In this document: piece by piece, positions 1-5,782 of the stretch
How the letters are laid out: each line of letters starts with the position of its first letter
Numbering within the stretch: the stretch's first letter is position 1
DNA from: DHVE2 group archaeon
Lineage (GTDB): Archaea; Thermoplasmatota; Thermoplasmata; Thermoplasmatales; Aciduliprofundaceae
Assembly: GCA_026986135.1 (NCBI GenBank)
Contig: JALSPD010000182.1
Span: 1 to 6,180, forward strand
Direction of reading: 5' to 3'
DNA length: 6,180 nt
Program-made: the position numbers and the translations under genes
The notes under the pieces: model-generated
Database searches by the model: none
What the model saw: only the letters and a program-made list of their open reading frames with translations
Told to the model about the DNA's origin: nothing

Positions 1-285
1 GTAGGGTACACGAAGGTATACGGAGTGAGTGGAAACGGCATAAGTGGCACGCTGGGCACGGTGAAGTTTGATTATCCGTATCACAATTATGCAGACGAGA
101 TAACGCTGAGTTCGGGAGCGGTAGGGATATTCACGGACTACAATGGTGCGTACACAGCGAGCAGTTACGAGCATGGTAATTACAAGGTTGTATTTACAGC
201 GTTCTCGTTTGAAGCGGTGGAGAAGTACAACGCAGATACAGGTGCATCTCTGTTGGAGAAAATCATTGACTGGCTTTTGAGCTAA
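1..285 (+). CDS. C-terminal fragment of a probable secreted/surface protein (5' end outside window)
   Basis: The frame is open from base 1 and ends in TAA at 283-285, giving 94 residues. GTG at 25 is in frame, but nothing marks it as a start, so I read this as the 3' end of a longer gene. The fragment is rich in Tyr, Gly, Ser and Thr and has no cysteine, as in exported archaeal proteins. Its end (KVVFTAFSFEAV, about 20 residues, then SLLEKIIDWLLS) resembles the last strand and helix of glutamine-amidotransferase-like domains at the C-terminus of some archaeal secreted peptidases and surface proteins, where a 'gFpfEai...Ll.kii.WL' ending recurs. This resemblance is from memory and gives no enzymatic assignment. 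GC is about 47% by hand count, higher than the genes to the right, with many ACG and GCG codons. That may reflect expression level, a repeat-family gene or transfer. No transmembrane anchor follows the domain. Confidence 0.8.
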   Translation, partial: VGYTKVYGVSGNGISGTLGTVKFDYPYHNYADEITLSSGAVGIFTDYNGAYTASSYEHGNYKVVFTAFSFEAVEKYNADTGASLLEKIIDWLLS

Positions 286-293
286 AGTATATC

Positions 294-307
294 TTCTCCT
301 CTTTTTT
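294..307 (+). terminator. Pyrimidine/T-run terminator after the surface-protein gene
   Basis: Nine bases after the TAA stop there is a pyrimidine tract ending in six consecutive T (302-307). Archaeal RNA polymerase commonly terminates at such T-runs without a hairpin. It lies just upstream of the tRNA promoter, which separates the two units. No stem-loop was seen. Confidence 0.5.
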
Positions 308-312
308 GAACG

Positions 313-325
313 AAAAAATTAAAAA
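313..325 (+). promoter_or_regulatory. Putative BRE/TATA promoter of tRNA-Val
   Basis: An A-rich stretch followed by TTAAAAA (319-325) lies 33 nt before the mature tRNA 5' end. With the 28-29 nt TATA-to-start distance seen at other promoters here, transcription would begin near 347, a few bases before the tRNA, as expected for a trimmed 5' leader. The TATA match is weaker than at the protein-coding promoters. Confidence 0.45.
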
Positions 326-351
326 CTCTTTTACCATACTCCTTTTCGCAA

Positions 352-426
<75 letters not shown>

Positions 427-456
427 TTCAGGGCATTGTTTTGCAGTCTCTGAGAA

Positions 457-469
457 AAATGCTTAAATA
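457..469 (+). promoter_or_regulatory. BRE/TATA promoter of the rpl44e-PAC2 operon
   Basis: TTAAATA at 463-469, preceded by an A-rich BRE-like segment, is the same core as at the ligase (2683-2689) and proS (4351-4357) promoters. From the 28-29 nt spacing there, transcription should begin near 491. That leaves only about 5-6 nt before the ATG at 497 and would exclude the GTG at 488. Confidence 0.7.
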
Positions 470-486
470 TTAGCTGCCTATACCAC

Positions 487-492
487 GGTGAT
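487..492 (+). promoter_or_regulatory. GGTGAT, possible Shine-Dalgarno for rpl44e
   Basis: GGTGAT is complementary to the conserved archaeal 16S rRNA 3' end and sits 4 nt before ATG 497. However, the predicted transcription start falls at or inside it, so the mRNA may contain only part of it. The GTG within it (488-490) is an in-frame alternative start. Confidence 0.35.
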
Positions 493-496
493 TAAA

Positions 497-781
497 ATGA
501 AAATGCCGAGGAAGGTTAAGAGGTATTGTCCTTACTGTAAGCGTCATACCATTCATACAGTGGAGAAAGTAAAGAAGAGGAAGGCTAGTGAACTTAAGGC
601 AGGTCAGCGTAGGTTCCGACGTGTTACTGCTGGATACGGTGGTTTTCCGAGACCTAGATTTGAAGGTCGTGAAAAACCAACTAAACGGTTGAATATAAGG
701 TATAGATGCACTGAATGCAACAGGGCACATACTGCGCCTACCTGGAGGGCAAAGAAATTTGAGCTTGTGGAGGTGAAGTGA
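497..781 (+). CDS. rpl44e: Large ribosomal subunit protein eL42 (L44e)
   Basis: This 94-residue basic protein of the 50S subunit lies near the tRNA E-site. It has the family's zinc ribbon, with C11-x2-C14 and C71-x2-C74, and the conserved GYGGFPRP loop at 46-53 followed by GREKPTKR. The loop proline P53 aligns with yeast eL42 Pro56, known from cycloheximide resistance mutants. I chose ATG 497 because archaeal homologues begin MK-x-P near the first CxxC and because the promoter predicts a transcription start near 491. The in-frame GTG at 488 would add three residues. It is the first gene of a five-gene operon, and its TGA shares one base (781) with the rps27e ATG. Confidence 0.95.
   Translation: MKMPRKVKRYCPYCKRHTIHTVEKVKKRKASELKAGQRRFRRVTAGYGGFPRPRFEGREKPTKRLNIRYRCTECNRAHTAPTWRAKKFELVEVK
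769..776 (+). promoter_or_regulatory. Shine-Dalgarno GGAGGTGA for rps27e
   Basis: This is a near-perfect anti-16S match inside the rpl44e 3' end. It ends 4 nt before ATG 781 but only 1 nt before the alternative GTG 778, so it supports the ATG as the rps27e start. Confidence 0.75.
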
Positions 782-972
782 TGAAGGGTGGAAAATCCAA
801 GAATATGGATAAGGCCTTTGTAAAGGTCAAGTGTCAGGATTGTGGAAATGAGCAAATAATATTTCTGCGTGCAAGTACAGTGGTTAAATGTCAGGTTTGC
901 GGAGCGACTATAGCGACCCCCACGGGGGGCAAGGCAGATATTAGAGGAGAGATAGTAGAGGTGTACACGTGA
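781..972 (+). CDS. rps27e: Small ribosomal subunit protein eS27 (S27e)
   Basis: This 63-residue protein of the 30S subunit is found only in archaea and eukaryotes. The core is a C4 zinc finger, C18-x2-C21-x15-C37-x2-C40, with the family sequence FVKVKCQDCGNEQIIF at 13-28 and the PTGGKA motif after the second CxxC. The N-terminus (MKGGKSKNMDKA) is short and basic, as in other compact archaeal versions. The ATG overlaps the rpl44e stop by one base (TGATG), which suggests translational coupling. The in-frame GTG at 778 would add one residue but sits too close to the Shine-Dalgarno. Its own stop overlaps the next start by 4 nt. Confidence 0.95.
   Translation: MKGGKSKNMDKAFVKVKCQDCGNEQIIFLRASTVVKCQVCGATIATPTGGKADIRGEIVEVYT
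958..963 (+). promoter_or_regulatory. Shine-Dalgarno GAGGTG for aIF2-alpha
   Basis: GAGGTG lies inside the rps27e 3' end, 5 nt before GTG 969. It supports that non-ATG start and the GTGA overlap with the rps27e stop. Confidence 0.6.
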
Positions 973-1733
973 AAAGAGGATACCCTGAAGTTGGGGAACT
1001 GGTAATCGCTACTGTGAAATCAATAAAGCCTTATGGTGCATTTGTCACTTTAGATGAGTATGGGGATAAAGAAGGTTTTATTCATATTGGAGAAATCGCA
1101 GCAGGCTGGATCAAGTACATACGTGATCATATCAGAGAAGGGCAAAAAGTGGTTTGCAAGGTTTTGAGGGTAGATGAGTCTCGGGGGCATATAGATCTAA
1201 GCCTAAAAAGGGTTAATGAACATCAAAAGAGGGAGAAAATTCAAGAGTGGAAAAATGAAAAGAAGGCGGAAAAGTTATTTGAGATTGTGGCTCAGAGACT
1301 GGGTAAAGATGTGAAGGATTGCTATGAGGAGTTTGGATATTCTCTTATAGATCATTTTGGTACCCTTTATGGTGCTTTTGAAGAGGCCGCTATGAATGAA
1401 GATGTTCTTGAGGAAGAGGGATTTGAGGGTGATTGGATAGATGTATTTGTGCAGGTTGCAAAAGAGAATATAAGTCCGCCATATGTTAAAATCTCAGGTT
1501 ACATTGAGCTCACTACAGAGGCGCCTGATGGTATAGAGCACATAAAGAAAGTGCTCTCAGAGGCTGAGAGTGAAAATGTCAAGATCACTTATGTTGGTGC
1601 TCCCAGGTACAGGATTTACGTGAAGGCAGAGGATTACAAAACGGCGGAAGAACTGCTGAGTAATACGGCGAATAAGATAATAGATGAGTTTAAGAAGTTA
1701 GGTGGAGAGGGAGAATTTCACAGAAGGTTGTGA
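969..1733 (+). CDS. eif2a: Translation initiation factor aIF2 subunit alpha
   Basis: This is the alpha subunit of the aIF2 heterotrimer that carries Met-tRNAi to the small ribosomal subunit. The 254 residues show an S1/OB domain at about 8-81 (GELVIATV, YGAFVTL, GFIHIGEI, GHIDLSLKRV), a helical domain at about 85-165, and a C-terminal alpha/beta domain that includes GAPRYRI near 209-215. It is slightly shorter than Pyrococcus forms (about 275) because it stops after GGEGEFHRRL without a long basic tail. The start is GTG 969, with a Shine-Dalgarno 5 nt upstream and an N-terminus KRGYPEVGE matching archaeal homologues. It overlaps the rps27e stop by 4 nt. The loop equivalent to the phosphorylated serine region (38-56) contains no Ser or Thr. 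Confidence 0.96.
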   Translation: MKRGYPEVGELVIATVKSIKPYGAFVTLDEYGDKEGFIHIGEIAAGWIKYIRDHIREGQKVVCKVLRVDESRGHIDLSLKRVNEHQKREKIQEWKNEKKAEKLFEIVAQRLGKDVKDCYEEFGYSLIDHFGTLYGAFEEAAMNEDVLEEEGFEGDWIDVFVQVAKENISPPYVKISGYIELTTEAPDGIEHIKKVLSEAESENVKITYVGAPRYRIYVKAEDYKTAEELLSNTANKIIDEFKKLGGEGEFHRRL

Positions 1734-1735
1734 TT

Positions 1736-1909
1736 ATGCATACCCTCATAAGGAAATGCCCAAATTGTGGGCGCTACACACTTAAAGAAAAATGTCCCGT
1801 GTGTGGTGAGAGCACAGTTGAGGCTTTACCACCGCGATTTTCTCCCGAGGACAGATATGGGAAATACAGAAGGATGCTTAAAAAAGAGGTGAAAGCATGG
1901 ATCCGATAA
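1736..1909 (+). CDS. nop10: H/ACA RNP protein Nop10
   Basis: This 57-residue protein is a component of the H/ACA guide ribonucleoprotein with Cbf5, Gar1 and L7Ae. There it supports pseudouridine formation in rRNA by stabilising the Cbf5 active site. The N-terminal zinc ribbon is C8-x2-C11-x8-C20-x2-C23 (KCPNCGRYTL, KCPVCG). The family's C-terminal helix region follows (PPRFSPEDRYGKYRR at 32-46, then MLKKEV). The usual family length is about 55-60. ATG 1736 starts 2 nt after the aIF2-alpha stop. The upstream AAGGTTG is only a weak Shine-Dalgarno, so reinitiation or coupling is likely. Its last 13 bases overlap the next gene, whose Shine-Dalgarno is inside nop10. The aIF2alpha-nop10 pair is a common archaeal arrangement. 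Confidence 0.95.
   Translation: MHTLIRKCPNCGRYTLKEKCPVCGESTVEALPPRFSPEDRYGKYRRMLKKEVKAWIR
1886..1892 (+). promoter_or_regulatory. Shine-Dalgarno GAGGTGA for the PAC2-family gene
   Basis: GAGGTGA sits within the nop10 coding sequence, 4 nt before ATG 1897. It fixes the PAC2 start and confirms the 13-nt overlap. Confidence 0.75.
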
Positions 1910-2658
1910 TTGTGAAATATGTTGACCGTCCAGAACTGAGGGACCCTGTATTGATTGAAGGGCTTCCTGGAGTTGGTAATGTTGGTAAAATTGCTGCAGA
2001 GTATCTAAAAGATCATCTGGATACAAAGTTAATTGTGGAAATATTCTCTATGTATTTTCCTCCACAGGTGCTTATGAATGGGGATGGCACTATACATCTT
2101 GTAAGAAACCAGCTATGGTATTATGAAAATCCCAAGGGTGATAATGATCTTATATTTCTTGTGGGAGATTATCAGGGCATGAGCCCTGAGGGACAATACG
2201 AGTTATCGTACAAGGTTCTTGAAATTGCAAAGGAATTTGGTGTGAAGACCATATTTACTCTTGGAGGTTATGGGACAGGTCAGCTTTCCGATAAGCCAAG
2301 GGTATTCGGGGCGGCAACAAATTTAAAAATGGTTGAGACTATGAAGAAATATGGTGTGTATTTCTCTGAGACTGAACCATCTGGGGGTATTGTGGGTGCA
2401 GCGGGTCTTCTTCTTGGACTGGGAATGGAACTTTTTGGAATGGACGGAGTATGTTTGATGGGTGAGACCTCCGGGTACTTCTCTGATCCCCGTAGCTCAT
2501 ATTTTGTGGTGGAGATTGTAAAGAGGTACTTCAAATTAGATCTTGATATGGAGGAGCTAAAGTTCCGATCTGATGAAATTGGTGAAATCACATCGCAACT
2601 TAGGGAAGAGGATCAAGGAGATACGGAAAAGAAGGAGGATCTTGGATACATAGGGTAG
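1897..2658 (+). CDS. PAC2-family proteasome assembly chaperone homologue (Pba-like)
   Basis: This 253-residue protein belongs to the archaeal PAC2 family, related to eukaryotic proteasome-assembly chaperones PAC1/PAC2 and to Pyrococcus PbaA/PbaB. The conserved N-terminal glycine-rich motif is IEGLPGVGNVGKIAAEYL (20-37). Further family segments are FPPQVL, the LVGDYQGMSPEGQYELS region, FTLGGYGTG, a Gly-rich GGIVGAAGLLLGLG segment and GETSGYF. The C-terminal about 25 residues are highly charged (SQLREEDQGDTEKKED) and end LGYIG, so a flexible tail with a hydrophobic tip is likely. The family suggests binding to the alpha-face of the 20S proteasome, but the role of this protein is unproven. It is the last gene of the operon; the next gene has its own promoter 21-30 bp after the stop. 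Confidence 0.9.
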   Translation: MDPIIVKYVDRPELRDPVLIEGLPGVGNVGKIAAEYLKDHLDTKLIVEIFSMYFPPQVLMNGDGTIHLVRNQLWYYENPKGDNDLIFLVGDYQGMSPEGQYELSYKVLEIAKEFGVKTIFTLGGYGTGQLSDKPRVFGAATNLKMVETMKKYGVYFSETEPSGGIVGAAGLLLGLGMELFGMDGVCLMGETSGYFSDPRSSYFVVEIVKRYFKLDLDMEELKFRSDEIGEITSQLREEDQGDTEKKEDLGYIG

Positions 2659-2677
2659 GTACCCATTTCTGTATATC

Positions 2678-2689
2678 AAACCTTAAATA
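2678..2689 (+). promoter_or_regulatory. BRE/TATA promoter of the formate-tetrahydrofolate ligase gene
   Basis: TTAAATA (2683-2689) with an AAACC BRE-like lead starts 29 nt before ATG 2712. This spacing predicts transcription beginning at or within a base or two of the ATG, hence a leaderless mRNA. There is no Shine-Dalgarno before the ATG. Confidence 0.7.
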
Positions 2690-2711
2690 GTAGGGGTAAA
2701 TACCGCTAATT

Positions 2712-4322
2712 ATGAGGCCGATTAGTGAAGTTGCGGAGGAAGTTGGAATCAGGAATATAATTCCATATGGATTCAACAAAGCGAAGATACCCCTCGAAGA
2801 AATATGGAAAAATCCAAGGAGGGGTAAGGTAATCCTGGTCACAGCCATAAATCCCACCCCGTTTGGAGAGGGAAAGACCACAACCTCTATAGGTACATCA
2901 ATGGCATTCTGGCATCTTGGAAAAAAGAGTATTGTTACTCTCAGAGAACCATCTCTGGGTCCAGTTTTTGGTATAAAAGGTGGTGGCACAGGCGGTGGAA
3001 AGGCGACTGTGGAGCCTAGTGAAGACATAAATCTTCATTTTACTGGAGATTTTCATGCCATTCAGGTGGCGCATAATCTACTTTCTACGGTAATCAACAA
3101 TGCCATCCATCATAATGTGGAGCCATGTCTAGACAGGAAAAAAATACTCTGGGGAAAGGTTCTTGATTTGAATGCAAGAGAACTTAGAAGAGTTGTGGTT
3201 GGCCTTGGAGATAACGGTGGTGCAATAATGGAGGATTACTTTGAGATAACTTCTGCAAGTGAAATATCAGCGATAATTGCCATATCAAAGAATTACAGAG
3301 AATTGAAAGAGAGATTATCAAATATACTGGTGGGATTCAGAAATGATAAAACTCCTGTATTTGCAAAGGATTTCAATGTTGTTGGAGCCATGGCTGCAGT
3401 ATTGAGGGATGCCCTATTGCCCAATCTTGTTCAAACTTCAGAAGGCACTCCAGCGGTTATTCATGCCGGACCCTTTGCCAATATTGCACATGGGCATAAT
3501 TCTATACTCGCAGATGAGATTGGGATGAGATATTCTGATTATCTAGTAACTGAGGCTGGATTTGGCTCGGATCTAGGAGCTGAAAAATTTGTCAATATTG
3601 TTTCTCGTATTGGAAACTTTGAGATAAGCGGAGCTGTTTTAGTTGCTACTGTTAAGGCCCTGAAGTATCATGGTGGCGTGAAGAAAAAGCACCTGGCTGA
3701 AGAGAATATCACAGCACTTGAAAATGGGGCAGCAAACCTTGAGAGGCATATTGAAATAGTTCGCAAGCTTGGATTTGAGCCAGTTGTTGCTATAAATCAT
3801 TTCCCACAGGATACAGAAAAGGAAATCTCCAGACTTCAAGAGATAGTGGAGGATATGAATGTGCGGTTTGCAGTTAGCGAGGTTTTTGCCAATGGTGGCG
3901 AAGGTGGAATTGAAATTGCGAAGCATCTTATGGATATTGAACCGAGAAAACCGAATTACACTTATAAACTTGATGAACCAGTAAGGGATAAGATAGAGGC
4001 TATTGCCACAGAGATATATGGTGCTGACGGTGTTGAGTGGGATCTCAGGGCAAAGAAAGATCTTAAGCTTGTAGAAAAGATGGGATTTGATAATTTCTAC
4101 ATTTGCATGGCTAAGACTCAGTACTCCCTTACCGACAATCCAAAGCTATTGGGTGCTCCAGAAGGTTTCACAATAACTGTAAGAAGATTGAAAATATCAT
4201 CTGGAGCAGGGTTCATAGTGCCTCTTCTAGGAGACATATCCACAATGCCCGGTCTTCCAAGTAAGCCTGCAGCAGAGTCTATAGACCTAACAGATGAAGG
4301 AAAGATAGTTGGTTTGAGATGA
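2712..4322 (+). CDS. fhs: Formate-tetrahydrofolate ligase (10-formyl-THF synthetase)
   Basis: The enzyme makes 10-formyl-tetrahydrofolate from formate, ATP and tetrahydrofolate in the cytoplasm. Landmarks: nucleotide loop TPFGEGKTTT (49-58), REPSLGPVFGIKGG (78-91), DINLHFTGDFHAI (105-117), PNLVQTSEGTPAVIHAGPFA (237-256), EAGFGSDLGAEKF (281-293), VATVKALKYHGG (311-322), ATEIYGADGV, MAKTQYSL and a closing TMPGLPSKPAAESIDL. All core blocks are in order with no frameshift. At 536 residues it is about 20 shorter than the Moorella enzyme (about 559), mostly at the N-terminus. The leaderless promoter geometry and the absence of an earlier start support ATG 2712. It diverges from bacterial signatures: GGGTGGGK for GGAAGGGY (90-97), K315 for Arg, and F392 where Moorella has Trp412 stacking on the pterin. 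It appears to be monocistronic, with no folD or other one-carbon gene adjacent. Confidence 0.95.
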   Translation: MRPISEVAEEVGIRNIIPYGFNKAKIPLEEIWKNPRRGKVILVTAINPTPFGEGKTTTSIGTSMAFWHLGKKSIVTLREPSLGPVFGIKGGGTGGGKATVEPSEDINLHFTGDFHAIQVAHNLLSTVINNAIHHNVEPCLDRKKILWGKVLDLNARELRRVVVGLGDNGGAIMEDYFEITSASEISAIIAISKNYRELKERLSNILVGFRNDKTPVFAKDFNVVGAMAAVLRDALLPNLVQTSEGTPAVIHAGPFANIAHGHNSILADEIGMRYSDYLVTEAGFGSDLGAEKFVNIVSRIGNFEISGAVLVATVKALKYHGGVKKKHLAEENITALENGAANLERHIEIVRKLGFEPVVAINHFPQDTEKEISRLQEIVEDMNVRFAVSEVFANGGEGGIEIAKHLMDIEPRKPNYTYKLDEPVRDKIEAIATEIYGADGVEWDLRAKKDLKLVEKMGFDNFYICMAKTQYSLTDNPKLLGAPEGFTITVRRLKISSGAGFIVPLLGDISTMPGLPSKPAAESIDLTDEGKIVGLR

Positions 4323-4345
4323 TTTTCTAGGGATTTCACAGGATT

Positions 4346-4357
4346 AAACTTTAAATA
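4346..4357 (+). promoter_or_regulatory. BRE/TATA promoter of proS
   Basis: TTAAATA (4351-4357), preceded by TAAACT, starts 28 nt before ATG 4379. This implies leaderless transcription of proS; no Shine-Dalgarno is visible in the pyrimidine-rich stretch before the ATG. Confidence 0.7.
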
Positions 4358-4360
4358 ATC

Positions 4361-4370
4361 TCTTCTTTTT
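4361..4370 (+). terminator. T-rich tract, possible ligase-gene terminator inside the proS promoter
   Basis: TCTTCTTTTT lies between the proS TATA box and its ATG, 38 bp after the ligase stop. It could end the ligase transcript, which would then overlap the proS promoter, or it could be an initially melted promoter segment. No hairpin is present. Confidence 0.3.
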
Positions 4371-4378
4371 ATCCGAGT

Positions 4379-5782
4379 ATGGAATTCCCAAAGGAAAACT
4401 TCAGTGGGTGGTATAATGAGGTGGTGGAAGCTGCCGGCCTGGTTGACAAGAGATATCCAGTAAAGGGTATGCATGTCTGGAGGCCGTATGGATGGAAAAT
4501 AATGGGTAACATAGACTCCTACTTTAGGAAGATCTTTACAGAATATGGGCACGATGAGGTTAACTTTCCATTACTAGTGCCTGAGACAGAGTTTAAAAAG
4601 GAGGCAGAGCACATACGTGGATTTGAAGATGAGGTTTTCTGGGTAACCCATGGTGGTCTGGATCCCCTTGATGTAAAACTTATCCTTAGGCCGACGAGCG
4701 AAACTGCAATGTACCCTATGTTTTCTCTATGGATAAGATCTCATGCTGATCTACCCCTCAAGGTTTTTCAGATAGTTAACATATTCAGGTATGAAACAAA
4801 GCAAACGAGGACTTTTATTAGGATGAGAGAAGTTCACTTCTTTGAAGCGCATACGGTTCATAGAACGTATGATGAGGCTGAGGAACAGATACAGGAGGAT
4901 ATTGAGATATGGAAAAAAATAGCGAAAAAACTTGCACTGCCCTATCGGATTGTTAAAAAAGCAGATTGGGATAAGTTTCCCGGTGCCGTATACTCTCTTG
5001 GTGTTGAAACAATTATGCCCTCTGGCAGGACTCTCCAGATAGCTACTTTTCATCAGTATGGGCAGAATTTTTCAAGACCGTATGGTATCAGATATTTGAA
5101 GGAAGATGGTACCCATGAGTATGCCCATCAGACAACCTTTGGAATGAGCGAACGATTACTTGGAGCAATTGTGGGCATTCATGGAGATGATAGGGGCCTC
5201 ATCCTTCCCCCGGAGATTGCTCCCATACAGGTCGTAATAGTCCCCATAGTTGGTTCAAAGAAGGAGAGGGTATTGGAAGAATCAAAGGTTCTTTATCAGG
5301 AGATAAAGGACTCTGGATTCAATGTGCATCTTGATGATAGAGATAATTACACTCCCGGGTATAAATTCTATGACTGGGAACTCAAAGGTGTTCCTTTGAG
5401 ATTGGAAATAGGTCCAAGAGATCTGGAGAATAATCAGGTTGTCTTAGTTAGGCGTGATACCGGAGAGAAAATATCCGTGAAACGTGAAGAATATCTTGAT
5501 ATGATATCAAAGCTTCTTGAGGATATCCAGAAAAATCTTCTAAGTAGGGCAGAAGCTGAAATGAATGATAAGATAAAGTACATGGAATCAATTGAAGATG
5601 CTAAAAGCTTTAGTGGTGTAGCATCCGTTAATTGGTGTGGTTCTGAGGAGTGTGGAAGATTAATTGAGGAAAAGACAGATAAAAAGATAATAGGATCTCC
5701 CCTGGATGAGCATAGACCTGGCAGATGTGTAATATGTGGTAAAGAAACCAATATTCTGGCTTTTGTTGCTAAACCATACTAA
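4379..5782 (+). CDS. proS: Prolyl-tRNA synthetase, archaeal/eukaryotic type
   Basis: This cytoplasmic class IIa synthetase charges tRNA-Pro. The 467 residues begin with the archaeal-type FSGWYNEVVEAAGLVDKRYP region and motif 1 around 30-60 (GMHVWRPYG, YGHDEVNFPLL). The proline/ATP site motif RPTSE is at 104-108. Motif 2 starts RYE at 137-139 and continues through FIRMREVHFFEAH. QIATFHQYGQNFS precedes motif 3, which contains GDDRG at 269-273. An anticodon-binding domain follows (about 285-385), then a C-terminal zinc domain with C420-x4-C425 and C450-x2-C453. The chain ends in AKPY; a terminal Tyr is typical of this ProRS type, and the bacterial editing insertion is absent. ATG 4379 fits the promoter spacing. 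The TAA overlaps the stop of the convergent miniprotein gene by 4 bp. Confidence 0.97.
   Translation: MEFPKENFSGWYNEVVEAAGLVDKRYPVKGMHVWRPYGWKIMGNIDSYFRKIFTEYGHDEVNFPLLVPETEFKKEAEHIRGFEDEVFWVTHGGLDPLDVKLILRPTSETAMYPMFSLWIRSHADLPLKVFQIVNIFRYETKQTRTFIRMREVHFFEAHTVHRTYDEAEEQIQEDIEIWKKIAKKLALPYRIVKKADWDKFPGAVYSLGVETIMPSGRTLQIATFHQYGQNFSRPYGIRYLKEDGTHEYAHQTTFGMSERLLGAIVGIHGDDRGLILPPEIAPIQVVIVPIVGSKKERVLEESKVLYQEIKDSGFNVHLDDRDNYTPGYKFYDWELKGVPLRLEIGPRDLENNQVVLVRRDTGEKISVKREEYLDMISKLLEDIQKNLLSRAEAEMNDKIKYMESIEDAKSFSGVASVNWCGSEECGRLIEEKTDKKIIGSPLDEHRPGRCVICGKETNILAFVAKPY

Noticed and set aside
311..348. CGAAAA ... TTTTCG inverted repeat flanking the tRNA promoter
   Set aside because: The 6-bp arms are low in complexity and separated by 26 nt in an A/T-rich spacer, so there is no convincing hairpin or operator.
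488..496. GTG 488 as the rpl44e start (three extra residues)
   Set aside because: It would lie at or upstream of the predicted transcription start. Homologues begin at the MK-x-P position, equivalent to ATG 497, and GTG 488 overlaps the GGTGAT site.
2695..2704. GGTA-AA-TACC mini-palindrome between the ligase TATA box and ATG
   Set aside because: With only 4-bp arms and no extension, it is expected by chance.
2600..3028. 142-codon open frame on the minus strand across the PAC2/ligase junction
   Set aside because: It is antisense to two well-supported conserved genes, its translation is Pro/Ile-rich with no recognisable domain, and it has no promoter or ribosome-binding site.
4331..4345. Two GGATT repeats 10 bp apart upstream of the proS TATA box
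   Set aside because: The helical-turn spacing is suggestive of a regulator site, but 5-bp direct repeats are too short to support.
4118..4552. 144-codon open frame on the minus strand across the ligase/proS junction
   Set aside because: It is a shadow of two conserved enzymes and spans the proS promoter. Its translation shows no domain pattern.
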